From: Rhodocyclaceae bacterium UBA2346
GTDB taxonomy: Bacteria > Pseudomonadota > Gammaproteobacteria > Burkholderiales > Rhodocyclaceae
Length of the DNA stretch: 64,000 nt
Assembly: GCA_002344625.1 (NCBI GenBank)
Contig: DDUE01000068.1
Location: 11,688 to 75,687, forward strand
Direction: 5' to 3'
Shown here: positions 48,913 to 59,004 of the stretch, piece by piece
Layout: each line of letters opens with the position of its first letter
Position numbering within the stretch: position 1 is the first letter of the stretch
Position numbers and translations under genes: made by a program
The notes under the pieces: generated by a model
What the model was told of the DNA's origin: nothing
The model's input: only the letters and a program-made list of their open reading frames with translations
Database searches by the model: none

Positions 48913-49695
48913 ATGTTACGCGTCATCACCGCCAACCTCAACGGCGTCCGCTCCGCCGAGCGGAAGGGTTTCTTCGACTGGATGCACTTGCAACAAGCCG
49001 ATTTCGTTTGCGTACAGGAACTCAAGGCCCAGACGGCCGACATGAGCGCCCGGATGCTCAATCCGGATGGCTGGTTCGGCTACTTTCATTATGCCGAAAA
49101 GAAGGGCTACAGCGGTGTGGGCATCTACGCGAAACGGCAGCCCGACCAGATCATCGAGGGTCTGGGCATCGCCGAGTTCGATTCGGAAGGGCGCTACATC
49201 GAACTGGTATACGGCAAGCTCTCGGTCATCTCGTTGTATCTGCCCTCCGGCTCGAGCGGCGACGAGCGCCAGCAGGTCAAGTTCAGGTTCATGGACGCGT
49301 TCTTCGGCCATCTGCGCGATCTCATCAAGCGCGAGCATGAGGTGGTGCTGTGCGGTGACTGGAACATCGCCCACCGGGAGATCGATCTGAAGAACTGGAA
49401 ATCGAACCAGAAGAACTCGGGCTTTCTGCCTGAGGAGCGCGCCTGGATTTCGCGCGTATTCGACGAGCTGGGTTGGATCGATGTCTACCGTCGGCTCCAT
49501 CCGGACGCCACCGACGACGCCTATACATGGTGGTCGAATCGCGGTCAGGCCTGGGCCAAGAACGTGGGCTGGCGCCTGGATTATCAACTCGCGACACCAG
49601 GCCTGGGTGTTGCGGCGCTGCGATGCGCGATCCACAAAACCGACCGCTTCAGCGATCACGCGCCGTTGACCATAGATTACGACTTCGAGCTTTGA
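48913..49695 (+). CDS. xthA: Exodeoxyribonuclease III
   Basis: 260-residue AP endonuclease/3'-5' exonuclease. Motifs: ITANLNGVRSAERKGFFDW, QELKAQ (catalytic Glu), LCGDWNIAHREIDLKNWK, and SDHAPLTIDYDF (His). It removes abasic-site and blocked 3' ends in base-excision repair. I start at the ATG at 48913 (MLRVITANL); nine more in-frame residues upstream are not family-like. Confidence 0.95.
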   Translation: MLRVITANLNGVRSAERKGFFDWMHLQQADFVCVQELKAQTADMSARMLNPDGWFGYFHYAEKKGYSGVGIYAKRQPDQIIEGLGIAEFDSEGRYIELVYGKLSVISLYLPSGSSGDERQQVKFRFMDAFFGHLRDLIKREHEVVLCGDWNIAHREIDLKNWKSNQKNSGFLPEERAWISRVFDELGWIDVYRRLHPDATDDAYTWWSNRGQAWAKNVGWRLDYQLATPGLGVAALRCAIHKTDRFSDHAPLTIDYDFEL

Positions 49696-49738
49696 TCGGG
49701 GGCAGGCGACCTTACCCTCTCGGCGCGACAAACCCTGT

Positions 49739-50350
49739 TCAGCGCGTCATCGGCAGCGCGGCCCCCATCAGCGCGAACATGCCACCGCACACCCGATTGA
49801 ATCGCCTGCCGGCGCGTGCGAGCAACGGCCGGATACGGTGTGCCATGCGTGCCAGCAGATACTCGACCAGGCACTCGACGATCGCAAAGGTGGCTGCCAT
49901 GACCACGAACTGCCCGAACAGCTCACGGTGCGGATCGATGAACTGCGGCAGGAAGGCGCCATAGAACAGCAACACCTTCGGATTCGAGACTGCAGCCAGC
50001 AAGCCCTGCCGAAACAGCGCCGCCCCGCCGGCAACGGCCCCGCTTGCCGATCCATGCAGTTGCAGCGGGGCTGCGCGCCAGAGCTGAATGCCCAGCCAGA
50101 TGAGATAAGCCCCGCCAATCCATTTCAGCACGGTGAGCGCGCCCGCCGAGGCCTGCAGCAAGGCACCGATGCCCAACATCGATAACGCGATCAGCGCAAC
50201 GAAACCGACTGCGCCTCCCGCAACCGTGAATAGCGCCTTGCGATGACCATGCAACGCACCATGGGTAAGCGCGAGCAGGCTGTTCGGACCGGGGGTCAGC
50301 GACAAGCCGACCACCGCGACGAGATAGATCAGCCATACATGCATCGCCAT
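49739..50350 (-). CDS. LysE/RhtB-family amino-acid exporter
   Basis: 203-residue inner-membrane protein with six predicted helices. VVGLSLTPGPNSLLALTHGALHG near the N-terminus (part: SLTPGPNSLLALTHG) and AAVSNPKVLLFYGAFLPQF are LysE/RhtB signatures. Likely exports amino acids or homoserine lactones; substrate unknown. Start at 50350 is supported by GGAG six bases upstream. Confidence 0.9.
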   Translation of the reverse strand: MAMHVWLIYLVAVVGLSLTPGPNSLLALTHGALHGHRKALFTVAGGAVGFVALIALSMLGIGALLQASAGALTVLKWIGGAYLIWLGIQLWRAAPLQLHGSASGAVAGGAALFRQGLLAAVSNPKVLLFYGAFLPQFIDPHRELFGQFVVMAATFAIVECLVEYLLARMAHRIRPLLARAGRRFNRVCGGMFALMGAALPMTR

Positions 50351-50545
50351 CGGGAGCTCCACGGACACGCTTGAGATGGCTGAAGTGTATCCGCGCCCGA
50401 GAGCACAGTGGGTGCTCCGCCACAAAAACCACACTGGAGCAAGCTTCGCCGGCAGCCGATGCGGACACCATCACGGCAGCGGGCCACTGCGGTCCGTCGG
50501 GTCACGGCGACCGTCCGCGCCTGGACCACGCGCGGCGCGATGGTT

Positions 50546-50977
50546 TCAGAGCAATTCGGAGATATCGTTGCGGCGCTCGAGTTCGGCCTCGAATGCGACC
50601 ATCTCCGGTCCCAGGGCATCACGCGAAGACACCATCCCGACGGGCCGGTCGTTTTCGACCACCGGCATGTGCCGGAACCCACCCTCGAACATCTGGTGGA
50701 GCGCGTGGCCGAGTTGGGCGTCGGCAGAAATCGATTGCGGATTGGCAGTCATCACCGCAGACAAAGGCGTTCGATCGGGATCGAGGCCTGCGGCGAGCAC
50801 ACGGTTGAGCGCATCACGCTCGGTGAAAATACCCACCAGGCGATCACTCTCGGTGATCATGATCGACCCCACATGTGCCTGTGCCATCTTGCGCGCCGCT
50901 TCGAGCACGCTGAGGCCGGGTGCTGCGGTCACGATCTTCTGATTGCCGATGACCTGGCTGATTTTACGGGAAGGCAT
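50546..50977 (-). CDS. Tandem CBS-domain protein
   Basis: 143 residues made almost wholly of two CBS domains (about 10-65, SVLEAARKMAQAHVGSIMI; about 75-130, QLGHALHQMFEGGFRHMPVV), which bind adenine nucleotides and regulate partners. No effector domain. The ATG at 50977 has a GAGGAG ribosome-binding site; a longer in-frame reading would overlap ltaE. Role unknown. Confidence 0.88.
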   Translation of the reverse strand: MPSRKISQVIGNQKIVTAAPGLSVLEAARKMAQAHVGSIMITESDRLVGIFTERDALNRVLAAGLDPDRTPLSAVMTANPQSISADAQLGHALHQMFEGGFRHMPVVENDRPVGMVSSRDALGPEMVAFEAELERRNDISELL

Positions 50978-51119
50978 GATGGGTCTCCTCTGTTGTGGCG
51001 CTGCCCCGAACTGCACAAGCAAGTCATTCGTGTCTTGGCTGCGGGTATTCAAGAATACAACAACTTCGTTTTCAGTATCATTTCGATATCCCTTTGTCGT
51101 GATCCACGAACAAAGACCG

Positions 51120-52166
51120 CTAGGCCGCCAGCGCGCGCCCGATATCATCTGCCAGCGCATCGACGGCGGCCTCGGTGCTGGCCCACGAGCACATGAAACG
51201 GGCGCCCCCTCCGATGAACGTATAGAACACCCAGCCAGCGGTGCGCAAGGACGCCAGCGCGGATTCGGGCAGGTTCACAAACACGCCGTTCGCTTCGGTC
51301 GGCAACAGCATCTCGGCTCCAGGCATGCGACTGATCCGCTCTGACAGCCGGCGCGCCATCGCGTTGGCGTGGGATGCATGCTTCAGCCACACGTCCCCTT
51401 CCAGCATCGCCAGCCACGGCGCCGACAAGAAGCGCATCTTCGATGCCAACTGCCCGGCCTGCTTGCAGCGGTAAGCGAATTCCTCGCCCAGTGCGCGATC
51501 GAAGAACACGATGGCCTCGCCGACCGGCAAACCCATCTTGGTGCCGCCGAAGCAGAGCACATCGACACCCGCCCGCCAGCTGATGTCCGCCGGCGCGCAG
51601 CCGAGCGCGGCCACCGCATTGGCGAAACGGGCGCCGTCCATATGCACCTTCAGACCATGTTCGTGCGCAAGCCGGGCAAGCCCCGCGACTTCTCCGGTCT
51701 GATAGATCGTGCCAAGCTCAGTGCTCTGGGTGAGCGTGACGACACGCGGACGCGGATAGTGAACATCGGTGCGACGGGTGATCACATCCTCCACCCCCCG
51801 GGCGGTCAATTTGCCCTGCCGCTGAGGGGACGGCAACAGCTTGGAACCATTCGAAAAAAACTCGGGGGCGCCGCATTCGTCGGTTTCCACATGGGCCGTA
51901 TCGGCGCATATGACCGCCTGGTAGGATTGGCACAACGACGCCAACGCAAGCGAATTGGCCGCAGTGCCATTGAACACGAAGAACACTTCACAATCGGTGT
52001 CGAACACGTCCCGCAGGCGATCGCAGACCGTTCGTGTGAGATCATCGTTGCCGTATGACGGCACGAAGCCATGGTTCCCGGCGTTGAACGCCGCGAGCGC
52101 CTCCGGACATAGTCCCGCCGTGTTGTCGCTGGAAAACTGGATCTTGAAGCCGCCGTCATCAAGCAT
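51120..52166 (-). CDS. ltaE: Low-specificity L-threonine aldolase
   Basis: 348-residue PLP enzyme that cleaves threonine/allo-threonine to glycine and acetaldehyde. SSDNTAGLCPEALAA is the N-terminal signature; the PLP lysine is in CFGGTKMGLPVG (about residue 207), preceded by HMDGARFANA. I use the ATG at 52166. The CBS gene lies 142 bp beyond its stop. Diverges from the GGDEF-EAL gene. Confidence 0.92.
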   Translation of the reverse strand: MLDDGGFKIQFSSDNTAGLCPEALAAFNAGNHGFVPSYGNDDLTRTVCDRLRDVFDTDCEVFFVFNGTAANSLALASLCQSYQAVICADTAHVETDECGAPEFFSNGSKLLPSPQRQGKLTARGVEDVITRRTDVHYPRPRVVTLTQSTELGTIYQTGEVAGLARLAHEHGLKVHMDGARFANAVAALGCAPADISWRAGVDVLCFGGTKMGLPVGEAIVFFDRALGEEFAYRCKQAGQLASKMRFLSAPWLAMLEGDVWLKHASHANAMARRLSERISRMPGAEMLLPTEANGVFVNLPESALASLRTAGWVFYTFIGGGARFMCSWASTEAAVDALADDIGRALAA

Positions 52167-52337
52167 GTTCGGTATCCTGGATCGGAGGGTGATTGCCCGG
52201 TCGCGCGATGGTAGTCTTGCACGAATCCGCAAATCAACTGCAGCAGCGGCCTTCGGCTCGCCCGGCGCCGAACCGATGGCCGGCCACGCGCAGTGCCCCG
52301 AATTGTTTTCAGCACGCCAGAATTCGCACGGACAGTA

Positions 52338-52349
52338 ATCGTATACGAT
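52338..52349. promoter_or_regulatory. 12-bp palindrome before the GGDEF-EAL gene
   Basis: ATCGTATACGAT, a perfect 12-bp palindrome 38 bp before the GGDEF-EAL start, within the 221-bp divergent gap to ltaE. The gap is relatively AT-rich here. It could be an operator, for instance of a GntR-type regulator, or could overlap a -10. The GTATAC core alone is not rare in this window. Confidence 0.3.
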
Positions 52350-52387
52350 ACTAAAGTAACAGAACTGGAACCTCCCCGGACACCCTC

Positions 52388-55309
52388 GTGGCCCTCACCG
52401 ACAAGGCAAGAACAGTCCCACGGGTGCACCTCTTCGGCACCCTGTTCATCGTCGCGGCGCTCACCATTGCCCTCGCGAGCTTCTTTTCGTGGCAACAGAT
52501 CGCCGAGCATCGGACCACGCTCGAGCGTCTGGAGCAGGTTCTGGTCGGACAGCTCGAAGAGCGGCTGACGTCCGAAATGCAATCGGCCAAACAGCATCTG
52601 CAGTTCGTGCGCTCGCGCACCGAGTCGGTGCTGAAGCAGCATATATCCGACAAGGTAGACTTGGCCCTGCAGATCGCCGAGAGCATTCACGCCCGCGCCG
52701 CAGCCCAGTCGCCCCCCGACGAGATCGGGCGCCAGATCGTGGAAACCCTTCGGCCCATCCGCTTCTTCGATGATCGCGGGTATTTCTTCATCGACGACAT
52801 GGCCGGGCGCTTCATCCTGCTGCCGACCGCGCCGCAGTTCGAAGGCCAACTGGCCCCCGACAACCGCGACGACACTGGCCATCCGATCATGCAGGGCCTG
52901 ATCGACGCGGCGCGCAAACCACCGGGCGAAGGCTATTCGAAGTACCGCTGGTATCGTCCCGACGATCCGCTCCGGATGGCGGACAAGCTCGCCTACGTAC
53001 GTCATTTCGCCCCCTACGACTGGCTGATCGGCACGGGCGACTACACCTACGAGTGGGAACGCGTGCAACAGCGGGACGCGCTCGCCGGCCTCCGCTCGAT
53101 GCGCTTTGGCCGCAGTGGCTACGTCGCGGTGCTCGACCACGATGGGCGGACGCTGCTGTTTCCGGCCGACCCGAGCATCGAGGGCCGCCTCTTCAGCGAA
53201 CTCGCGCCCCCGCAGCTCGACGCGGTACGGGAAATTTACGAGAAAGCACGATCCGGCGGCGGATTCATCCATTACCAATGGCCACGTGCGGACAGCGACG
53301 GCGGTCTGGCAAACAAGCTGGCCCGCGTCGAAGTGACCGAACCATGGGGCTGGATCCTGATCGTGACGGTGTTCGAGGACGATGTGAAAGGCGCCCTCGA
53401 CCACGAACTGAGCCGCTACGAAGCGGCGAGCCATCGGAGCCTGGTCAATCTCGGCCTCACCGTAGCGGCAGCGGTGCTCGCCGCGCTGGCGGCGGCCGTA
53501 CTGTTTTCGCGCTGGTCGGGGCGTCTGTTCAACGCCTATCATCTCGAGAATCAGGCGCAGCGCGAGGCCCTGCGCCAGCAGGCAGCCGAATTGCGCGAGA
53601 GCGAGAGCAAGCTCAACGTCATTCTCGACAGCGTCGAGGCCTATATCTACATCAAGGGCACCGACTATCGCTACCAGTATGCCAACCGCCGGACCTGCGA
53701 GCTTTTCGGCTGTCACCCCGAAGACGTGCTCGGTCGCGGCGACGCAGCCTTCTTCGATGCCCGAAGCGTCCAGGCATTGCATGCCAACGACCGTCTGGTG
53801 ATCGAAGCGGGAGAGCGGGTCGCGGCCGAGGAACTCAACACCGACGTGTACGGCGCGGCCACCCGTGCCTACCTGTCGATCAAGATTCCGCTACGCCGCG
53901 AAAGCGGCGAGATCTACGCCCTGTGCGGCATTTCGACCGACATCACCCAGCGCAAAGCAATGGAGGACGAGATCCGCCAGCTCGCGTTCTACGACCCCCT
54001 CACCCACCTGCCCAACCGCCGCCTGTTGATCGACCGGCTGCAGCAACTGCTCGCGACCAATGCGCGTGCCTCGCAACATGGCGCCTTGCTGTTCATCGAT
54101 CTGGATAATTTCAAGACGCTCAACGACACCCTTGGCCATGACAAGGGCGACATCCTGCTGCAACAGGTTGCCGCGCGCCTGGTGACGTGCGTGCGCGAAG
54201 GCGACACGGTCGCCCGGCTTGGCGGCGACGAGTTCGTGATCATGCTCAGGAGCCTCGGGAGCGTGGCCGCGGACGCGGCGGCGCACACCAAGCAGGTCGG
54301 TGAAAAGGTTCTCGAACGCCTCGGACAACCCTTCCTGATCGACAGCCTCACGCACTTCAGCACGGCGAGCGTCGGGGCCACCGTCTTCACCGGCCGCGAG
54401 CACAGCGTCGAAGACCTGCTCAAGCAGGCCGACCTCGCCATGTACCAGGCGAAATCGGCCGGCCGCAACACCCTGCGCTTCTTCGACCCCGAGATGCAGG
54501 CGGCCCTCAGCGCCCGCGCCACCCTCGAAGCCGACATGCGGCTGGGGGTGGAGCAAAACCAGTTTGTACTGTTTTACCAGCCACAGGTCGATCAGCACGG
54601 CACGCTCATCGGCACCGAGGCGCTCGTGCGCTGGCAGCACCCCGAGCGCGGCCTGCTGAGCCCGGGCACGTTCATTCCGCTCGCCGAAGACTCCGGCCTG
54701 ATCCTGCCGCTCGGCGCCTGGGTGCTGGAGAACGCCTGCACGCAACTGAGCATCTGGAACCGCCAGCCCGACACCCGTCATCTGACGCTCGCAGTCAACG
54801 TCAGCGCCCGCCAGTTCAGGCAGCACGACTTTGCCGAAGGGGTTCTCGCGACACTGGCACGCACCGGGGCTGCCCCCGGGCGGCTCAAGCTCGAACTGAC
54901 CGAAAGCCTGCTGCTGGCCGACGTCGACGACTCGATCGCCAAGATGAGCATCCTGAAGGCACAGGGCGTGAGCTTCTCGCTCGACGATTTCGGGACCGGC
55001 TACTCGTCGCTCGCCTATCTCAAGAGCCTGCCGATCGATCAGCTCAAGATCGACCGCTCGTTCGTGCGCGATCTACTGACCGACCCCAACGATGCCGCCA
55101 TCGCGCGTGCGATCGTGACCCTCGCGGGCAGCCTCGGCCTGACGGTGATCGCCGAAGGCGTCGAAACCGCCGAGCAGCGCGACTGCCTGGCGCAACAAGG
55201 CTGCAACACCTACCAGGGCTACTACTTCGGCTGTCCGATGCCCGCCGATCAGTTGTGCTTGGTGCCGAAGATCTTGTCCCCCGCGTCGCCCAGGCCAGGA
55301 ATGATGTAG
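52388..55309 (+). CDS. Cache-PAS-GGDEF-EAL cyclic-di-GMP protein
   Basis: 973-residue membrane sensor. Helix about 14-35, periplasmic Cache-type sensing region (about 40-340, two similar lobes: [18 protein letters not shown]... and [19 protein letters not shown]), second helix about 352-375, PAS about 408-520, GGDEF about 535-695 and EAL about 710-960. The active-site GGDEF (612-616) and inhibitory RxxD (REGD, 603-606) are intact, as is EAL (744-746, EALVRW) with [10 protein letters not shown]. Both synthase and phosphodiesterase activity are possible. GTG start. The last ~20 codons run antisense to upp. Confidence 0.92.
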   Translation: MALTDKARTVPRVHLFGTLFIVAALTIALASFFSWQQIAEHRTTLERLEQVLVGQLEERLTSEMQSAKQHLQFVRSRTESVLKQHISDKVDLALQIAESIHARAAAQSPPDEIGRQIVETLRPIRFFDDRGYFFIDDMAGRFILLPTAPQFEGQLAPDNRDDTGHPIMQGLIDAARKPPGEGYSKYRWYRPDDPLRMADKLAYVRHFAPYDWLIGTGDYTYEWERVQQRDALAGLRSMRFGRSGYVAVLDHDGRTLLFPADPSIEGRLFSELAPPQLDAVREIYEKARSGGGFIHYQWPRADSDGGLANKLARVEVTEPWGWILIVTVFEDDVKGALDHELSRYEAASHRSLVNLGLTVAAAVLAALAAAVLFSRWSGRLFNAYHLENQAQREALRQQAAELRESESKLNVILDSVEAYIYIKGTDYRYQYANRRTCELFGCHPEDVLGRGDAAFFDARSVQALHANDRLVIEAGERVAAEELNTDVYGAATRAYLSIKIPLRRESGEIYALCGISTDITQRKAMEDEIRQLAFYDPLTHLPNRRLLIDRLQQLLATNARASQHGALLFIDLDNFKTLNDTLGHDKGDILLQQVAARLVTCVREGDTVARLGGDEFVIMLRSLGSVAADAAAHTKQVGEKVLERLGQPFLIDSLTHFSTASVGATVFTGREHSVEDLLKQADLAMYQAKSAGRNTLRFFDPEMQAALSARATLEADMRLGVEQNQFVLFYQPQVDQHGTLIGTEALVRWQHPERGLLSPGTFIPLAEDSGLILPLGAWVLENACTQLSIWNRQPDTRHLTLAVNVSARQFRQHDFAEGVLATLARTGAAPGRLKLELTESLLLADVDDSIAKMSILKAQGVSFSLDDFGTGYSSLAYLKSLPIDQLKIDRSFVRDLLTDPNDAAIARAIVTLAGSLGLTVIAEGVETAEQRDCLAQQGCNTYQGYYFGCPMPADQLCLVPKILSPASPRPGMM

Positions 55310-55881
55310 CCGATCTCGTTCAGGTGGCTGTCGATGCTGGCAGTGTAGATCTCGACATCCGGGTGGCGCTCGCCCATCAGCCGGATACCCTCGGGTGCCG
55401 CCACCAGCACCAACGCCTTGATATGGCCGCAGCCATTACGCTTGAGCATGTCGACGGTGGCCGCAAGCGAACCGCCGGTTGCAAGCATCGGGTCGATCAC
55501 CAGCGCCATGCGTTCGCCCAGATGACCCACGAACTTTTCGAAATAGGGTGCGGGTTGCAGCGTTTCTTCATTGCGCGCGATACCGACCACGCTCACCTTG
55601 GCGCTCGGAATCATGTCGAGCACGCCTTCCAGCATCCCCAGGCCGGCCCGCAGAATAGGCACTACGGTGACCTTCTTGCCCTTGAGCTGATCCACCTCCA
55701 CCGGCCCCGCCCAGCCCTCGATCACGACCTTCTCGAGCGGAAAATCCTTGCAGGCCTCGTAGGCGAGCAGGCGCGCAAGCTCTGAAGTGAGTTCCCGAAA
55801 CTTCTTGGTGCTGATTCCGGCTTCGCGCATCAAACCGATCTTGTGTCGGACGAGCGGATGGTTGATCTGTTGAATCGGCAT
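55249..55881 (-). CDS. upp: Uracil phosphoribosyltransferase
   Basis: 210-residue Upp, which salvages uracil to UMP with PRPP. It opens [22 protein letters not shown]; the PRPP/phosphate loop [14 protein letters not shown] and the C-terminal [18 protein letters not shown] are diagnostic. ATG at 55881. The end overlaps the convergent GGDEF-EAL gene by 61 bp; the start is 113 bp from that of divergent hpt. Confidence 0.96.
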   Translation of the reverse strand: MPIQQINHPLVRHKIGLMREAGISTKKFRELTSELARLLAYEACKDFPLEKVVIEGWAGPVEVDQLKGKKVTVVPILRAGLGMLEGVLDMIPSAKVSVVGIARNEETLQPAPYFEKFVGHLGERMALVIDPMLATGGSLAATVDMLKRNGCGHIKALVLVAAPEGIRLMGERHPDVEIYTASIDSHLNEIGYIIPGLGDAGDKIFGTKHN

Positions 55882-55993
55882 GGCGCAGTATTCCAGCAAA
55901 GTCGGGACATGCGTGAGTTTAACCGCAAGCTCGACGCTACGTGCGTCCGCTACAATACCCACCCGCCTCGAGCCCAACCGGAAATCTCAGCGC

Positions 55994-56551
55994 ATGAAGA
56001 CAGACTTGCAGGAACTCATCCGCGCGCGCGAAGAAGCCGACTGCCTCGCCGACGCGGACGTCGTCGAAGCCGCACTCGACCGTATGGCCGCGGAGATCAC
56101 CACGGCCCTCGGTCATACCAATCCGATCGTCTATGCGGTCATGAACGGGGGGCTGATTCTCGGCGGCCGGATCCTGACCCGCCTGCCTTTTCCACTCGAA
56201 GTCGCCTACCTGCATGCCACCCGTTACGGGCACGCCCTGCAGGGCACCCTGCTCGACTGGCGCGTACGCCCGACCCAGGATCTGCGCGGTCGCACCGTAC
56301 TGGTGCTGGACGACATCCTCGACGAAGGCCACACCCTGGCTGCGATCATCGAATACCTCAAGAACGAGGGGGCACGCGACGTCTACAGCGCAGTCCTCAC
56401 CCACAAGGTCCACGACCGCAAGGCCTACCCCGGCATGCGCGCGGATTTCACCGGCCTCGACGTCGCCGACCGCTTCTTGTTCGGCTGTGGCATGGATTAC
56501 AAAGGTTACTGGCGTAATGCGCCGGGGATTTATGCGGTGAAGGGGTTATAG
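55994..56551 (+). CDS. Hypoxanthine-guanine phosphoribosyltransferase
   Basis: 185-residue purine salvage enzyme. YAVMNGGLILGGRIL, PRPP motif VLVLDDILDEGHTLAAI and the C-terminal FLFGCGMDYKGYWRN match the family (hypoxanthine phosphoribosyltransferase of the Hpt type without much extra sequence). ATG at 55994; an upstream in-frame ATG overlaps upp and is not credible. It is divergent from upp, pairing purine and pyrimidine salvage. The 55 bp to the next gene are between convergent stops. Confidence 0.9.
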   Translation: MKTDLQELIRAREEADCLADADVVEAALDRMAAEITTALGHTNPIVYAVMNGGLILGGRILTRLPFPLEVAYLHATRYGHALQGTLLDWRVRPTQDLRGRTVLVLDDILDEGHTLAAIIEYLKNEGARDVYSAVLTHKVHDRKAYPGMRADFTGLDVADRFLFGCGMDYKGYWRNAPGIYAVKGL

Positions 56552-56606
56552 CCGGCACCGCCCAAACACCGCGTCCGGGCCGGGAGCACGGCACGTGCCC
56601 GCCCCG

Positions 56607-57737
56607 TCAGTGCTGCTTCGGCGCGGGCCGATCGACCGGCCGTCCCTGAATCCCCAGCCAACCCCTGATTGCTTTCCGCCCGAGGTGGCGCACCAAGAGC
56701 ATCGGCGGCATGCGCAGCCAATGCGCACGTGCATAGATCAACCAGCGCGCAAGTCCTGTCAGGGGCTCATTGAGCGCGGGATGCATGGGGCGCAAGGCCA
56801 ACCGATAAGCCCGCATCAGCAACTGGGCGGCACTACCGTCCGGGTGCCATTGCGCAAGTCGAGCACTTACAAAAGGCGGAATCGGCGTATCCAACAACTC
56901 TGCAGTGAAATGACAAGCGAAATACAATGGCCTAGTCAGTTGCAGCGCTTGTGCGCGCTCCAGTAACTCGCGCCATGACTGCTCGGGGCCGACCGTCCGC
57001 AGCATTGCATCGATATCGAACAAATCTCGAAATCCGTGTGTCAGCTCGCCCTCGTAGAACAAGTGGGTTGCGCTATGCAACAGCATGTCATGCGGCGCCA
57101 AAACGTATACCCCGGGAAAGGACGCGCACTCGAGCGCCGCGGCCAACATACGCTGTGGGTCAGGGCGTGCTCTCGCCGTCTCGGGCAATATGCGGTGGTG
57201 AACATCGAGAACGGTGCCGCGCTGTATATGGATCATCGGCGGCAGTTCATGCATCCACTCGCGATAGTAGCGCTGGTCATAAGCATCGTCGATGGCGTTG
57301 ATCCAGCCCTCCCGCATCAGGAGCGACTCGAGTTCACCCAACTGGCGCTTGTCGATCAGGATGTCGATATCACCAAACGCCCGACCCTGGGCAAAACCGA
57401 GATTCGTCGCGAAATACGCGGCCCCCTTGAGCAAGGTGAGTCTCAGCCCGCGCTCGGAGCATACCGCGGCAAGCTCCTCGATTTCGAACGCCGCATTGAC
57501 CTGCTGTCGCCGGTAGAGCAACAAAGCACCGGCAAGGTGTCTCTGAACCGGCTCAGGGAGACGGTCGATTACACCCGCAGCTTCAGCTACGCACGCTAAC
57601 CGAGCGATCAAGTCGCTCCGCCGCGCAAGCGGCAGGAGCAGATCCCATTGTGCGAGGGTAAACGACTCAAGATCCCGGGGATCGCGTACCGCGCGTACCA
57701 AATCGCGCAGCGACGGCGGCAGGCTGCCCCCACTCAC
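56607..57737 (-). CDS. Nucleotidyltransferase-fold protein of the HPr-rel-A cassette
   Basis: 376-residue NTP_transf_5-type protein. The polymerase-beta-like active site reads LLKGAAYFATNLGF ... GRAFGDIDIL (Asp123 and Asp125 as the metal-binding pair). The downstream region is helical, with EVHHRILP-like LDVHHRILPE and HDMLLHSATHLFYEGE. No membrane helix. It could transfer a nucleotide to protein or small molecule; nothing shows the substrate. GTG start overlaps the stop of the kinase gene (GTGA). Last gene of the cassette; families known to co-occur with HprK-related kinase A. Confidence 0.82.
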   Translation of the reverse strand: MSGGSLPPSLRDLVRAVRDPRDLESFTLAQWDLLLPLARRSDLIARLACVAEAAGVIDRLPEPVQRHLAGALLLYRRQQVNAAFEIEELAAVCSERGLRLTLLKGAAYFATNLGFAQGRAFGDIDILIDKRQLGELESLLMREGWINAIDDAYDQRYYREWMHELPPMIHIQRGTVLDVHHRILPETARARPDPQRMLAAALECASFPGVYVLAPHDMLLHSATHLFYEGELTHGFRDLFDIDAMLRTVGPEQSWRELLERAQALQLTRPLYFACHFTAELLDTPIPPFVSARLAQWHPDGSAAQLLMRAYRLALRPMHPALNEPLTGLARWLIYARAHWLRMPPMLLVRHLGRKAIRGWLGIQGRPVDRPAPKQH

Positions 57738-58660
57738 GCGATCAGGCCCGGTTCAGCCGCCAACCGATCAAAAACCGCAATCGCGTCGTTCAGGCTGCCA
57801 TATTCGAACACGAAGCCTTGGGCGCGACCGACGACTCCGCCCAGCGCATCAAACCCAGCGCGTCCGTGCACATTGTAGTTGAAGGCATTCGCAATCAAGG
57901 TCCGGAAGGTGTCCGGTCTCGTTACCGGCGTCATCGTTGGGTGTGCATCGCGCTTGAAACGCGGCGCAATCACCCAGTCGATACGCGCCGGTACGCCGAT
58001 GGCGTCTATCGCATCGACGGGTGCAGGCAGAAAGGCGATTGCACCCTTCTTCGTATCCGGAATGACGGGCCCGAGTCGAGCTTCAGGCAGAAAACGCGCG
58101 ATCACGTCGATCGACTCGTTCTTGAGCGAAACAGGCCTAGCCAGTCCGTGGACAAACCCTGTTTGCGGGTCGATCAGGGTCAACTCATCCGACAGTAAAC
58201 GCCAGCCGCGATATGCGAGGGCCGCAGTGAGCGTGCTCTTCCCCGACCCCGGCGGCGCCGGCAACACGACGGCCCGATCGCCGCGTGCGAGCACGGCGCC
58301 ATGCAGTATCAAAAAACGATGAGCATGGCTTGCGACACACCAGTTCAAGCCCCACTCGAACAAGGCATGCGTCTGCGCACGCGGAAGCGAAAAGAACGGC
58401 GCGATACCGTCCATCTCAAACCTGACCTGAGGTCGTACCCACCGACGCAACCCAGTTGAGCGCCGCAACTGCACATGAAAGTCTGAGAACTCTGGTTCGC
58501 GCACAAAACGAGAATCGGCGTAGATAGATGTAAGTATTCCGCCAAGCTCGGCCAAATCTGATCCGATTCTTACTATGAAAGGGCCGCTCTTCAAGCCAAG
58601 GGCATTTTGGTCGAGCAGCGCACCCGCGGCCCCGGCATCCAAGGATGACAAGCGACTCAT
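57734..58660 (-). CDS. HprK-related kinase A
   Basis: 308-residue protein with the HPr kinase fold. P-loop LPAPPGSGKSTLTAAL (about 133-148) and the acidic strand LLSDELTLIDPQTG (about 155-168) correspond to HprK. Unlike bona fide HprK it lacks the EVRGLGILNIRT K/P signature and the HPr-binding end, so its substrate should differ. It overlaps the pqqD-like gene upstream (ATGA) and the nucleotidyltransferase downstream. This family is defined by co-occurrence with a PqqD-like protein (HPr-rel-A system). Function unproven. Confidence 0.85.
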   Translation of the reverse strand: MSRLSSLDAGAAGALLDQNALGLKSGPFIVRIGSDLAELGGILTSIYADSRFVREPEFSDFHVQLRRSTGLRRWVRPQVRFEMDGIAPFFSLPRAQTHALFEWGLNWCVASHAHRFLILHGAVLARGDRAVVLPAPPGSGKSTLTAALAYRGWRLLSDELTLIDPQTGFVHGLARPVSLKNESIDVIARFLPEARLGPVIPDTKKGAIAFLPAPVDAIDAIGVPARIDWVIAPRFKRDAHPTMTPVTRPDTFRTLIANAFNYNVHGRAGFDALGGVVGRAQGFVFEYGSLNDAIAVFDRLAAEPGLIA

Positions 58661-59004
58661 GTTAACGAATGCTCGGCGATAACCTGTTCTCGGATATCCA
58701 TCAGATCCGAGTGAAGAGTCGCCCAATTGGTTTCCATGACCGACGTACCGAACCGCGCGAGCATCCAGTCACGCAGTGACGCACAATCCGGGGGAGGCGT
58801 TTCGTGCAAAAGATATTGGAGGCCAAGCGCCATAGGACGCTCGAGAATGACCGTACGTGAGGTTTTATCCAGAAAAACAGCGCCGCCGTCTTCCCAGATA
58901 AGCAAGGGCAACGTTGCCGTCAACGAAGGGATACCCCTGCGTCCGCGACTTACTTCACGATTCCAGTACTGGTCAGGTAAGACACGATTTCGGCCTCTGA
59001 CCAT
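58657..59004 (-). CDS. PqqD-family peptide-chaperone-like protein, HPr-rel-A type
   Basis: 115-residue small protein resembling PqqD/RiPP recognition elements: LPLLIWEDGGAVFLDKTSRT (in part IWEDGGAVFLDKTS), ALGLQYLLHE, ASLRDWMLARFG. PqqD proteins present precursor peptides to modifying enzymes. As read from the ATG at 59004 it overlaps the preceding gene by 55 bp, more than its neighbours; an alternative later start cannot be excluded, but none is obvious. Its stop overlaps the kinase start. Confidence 0.75.
   Translation of the reverse strand: MVRGRNRVLPDQYWNREVSRGRRGIPSLTATLPLLIWEDGGAVFLDKTSRTVILERPMALGLQYLLHETPPPDCASLRDWMLARFGTSVMETNWATLHSDLMDIREQVIAEHSLT

Noticed and set aside
51806-53782. 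658-codon minus frame across ltaE and the GGDEF-EAL gene
   Set aside because: Covers antisense of the GGDEF-EAL gene and a shifted frame of ltaE; no domain.
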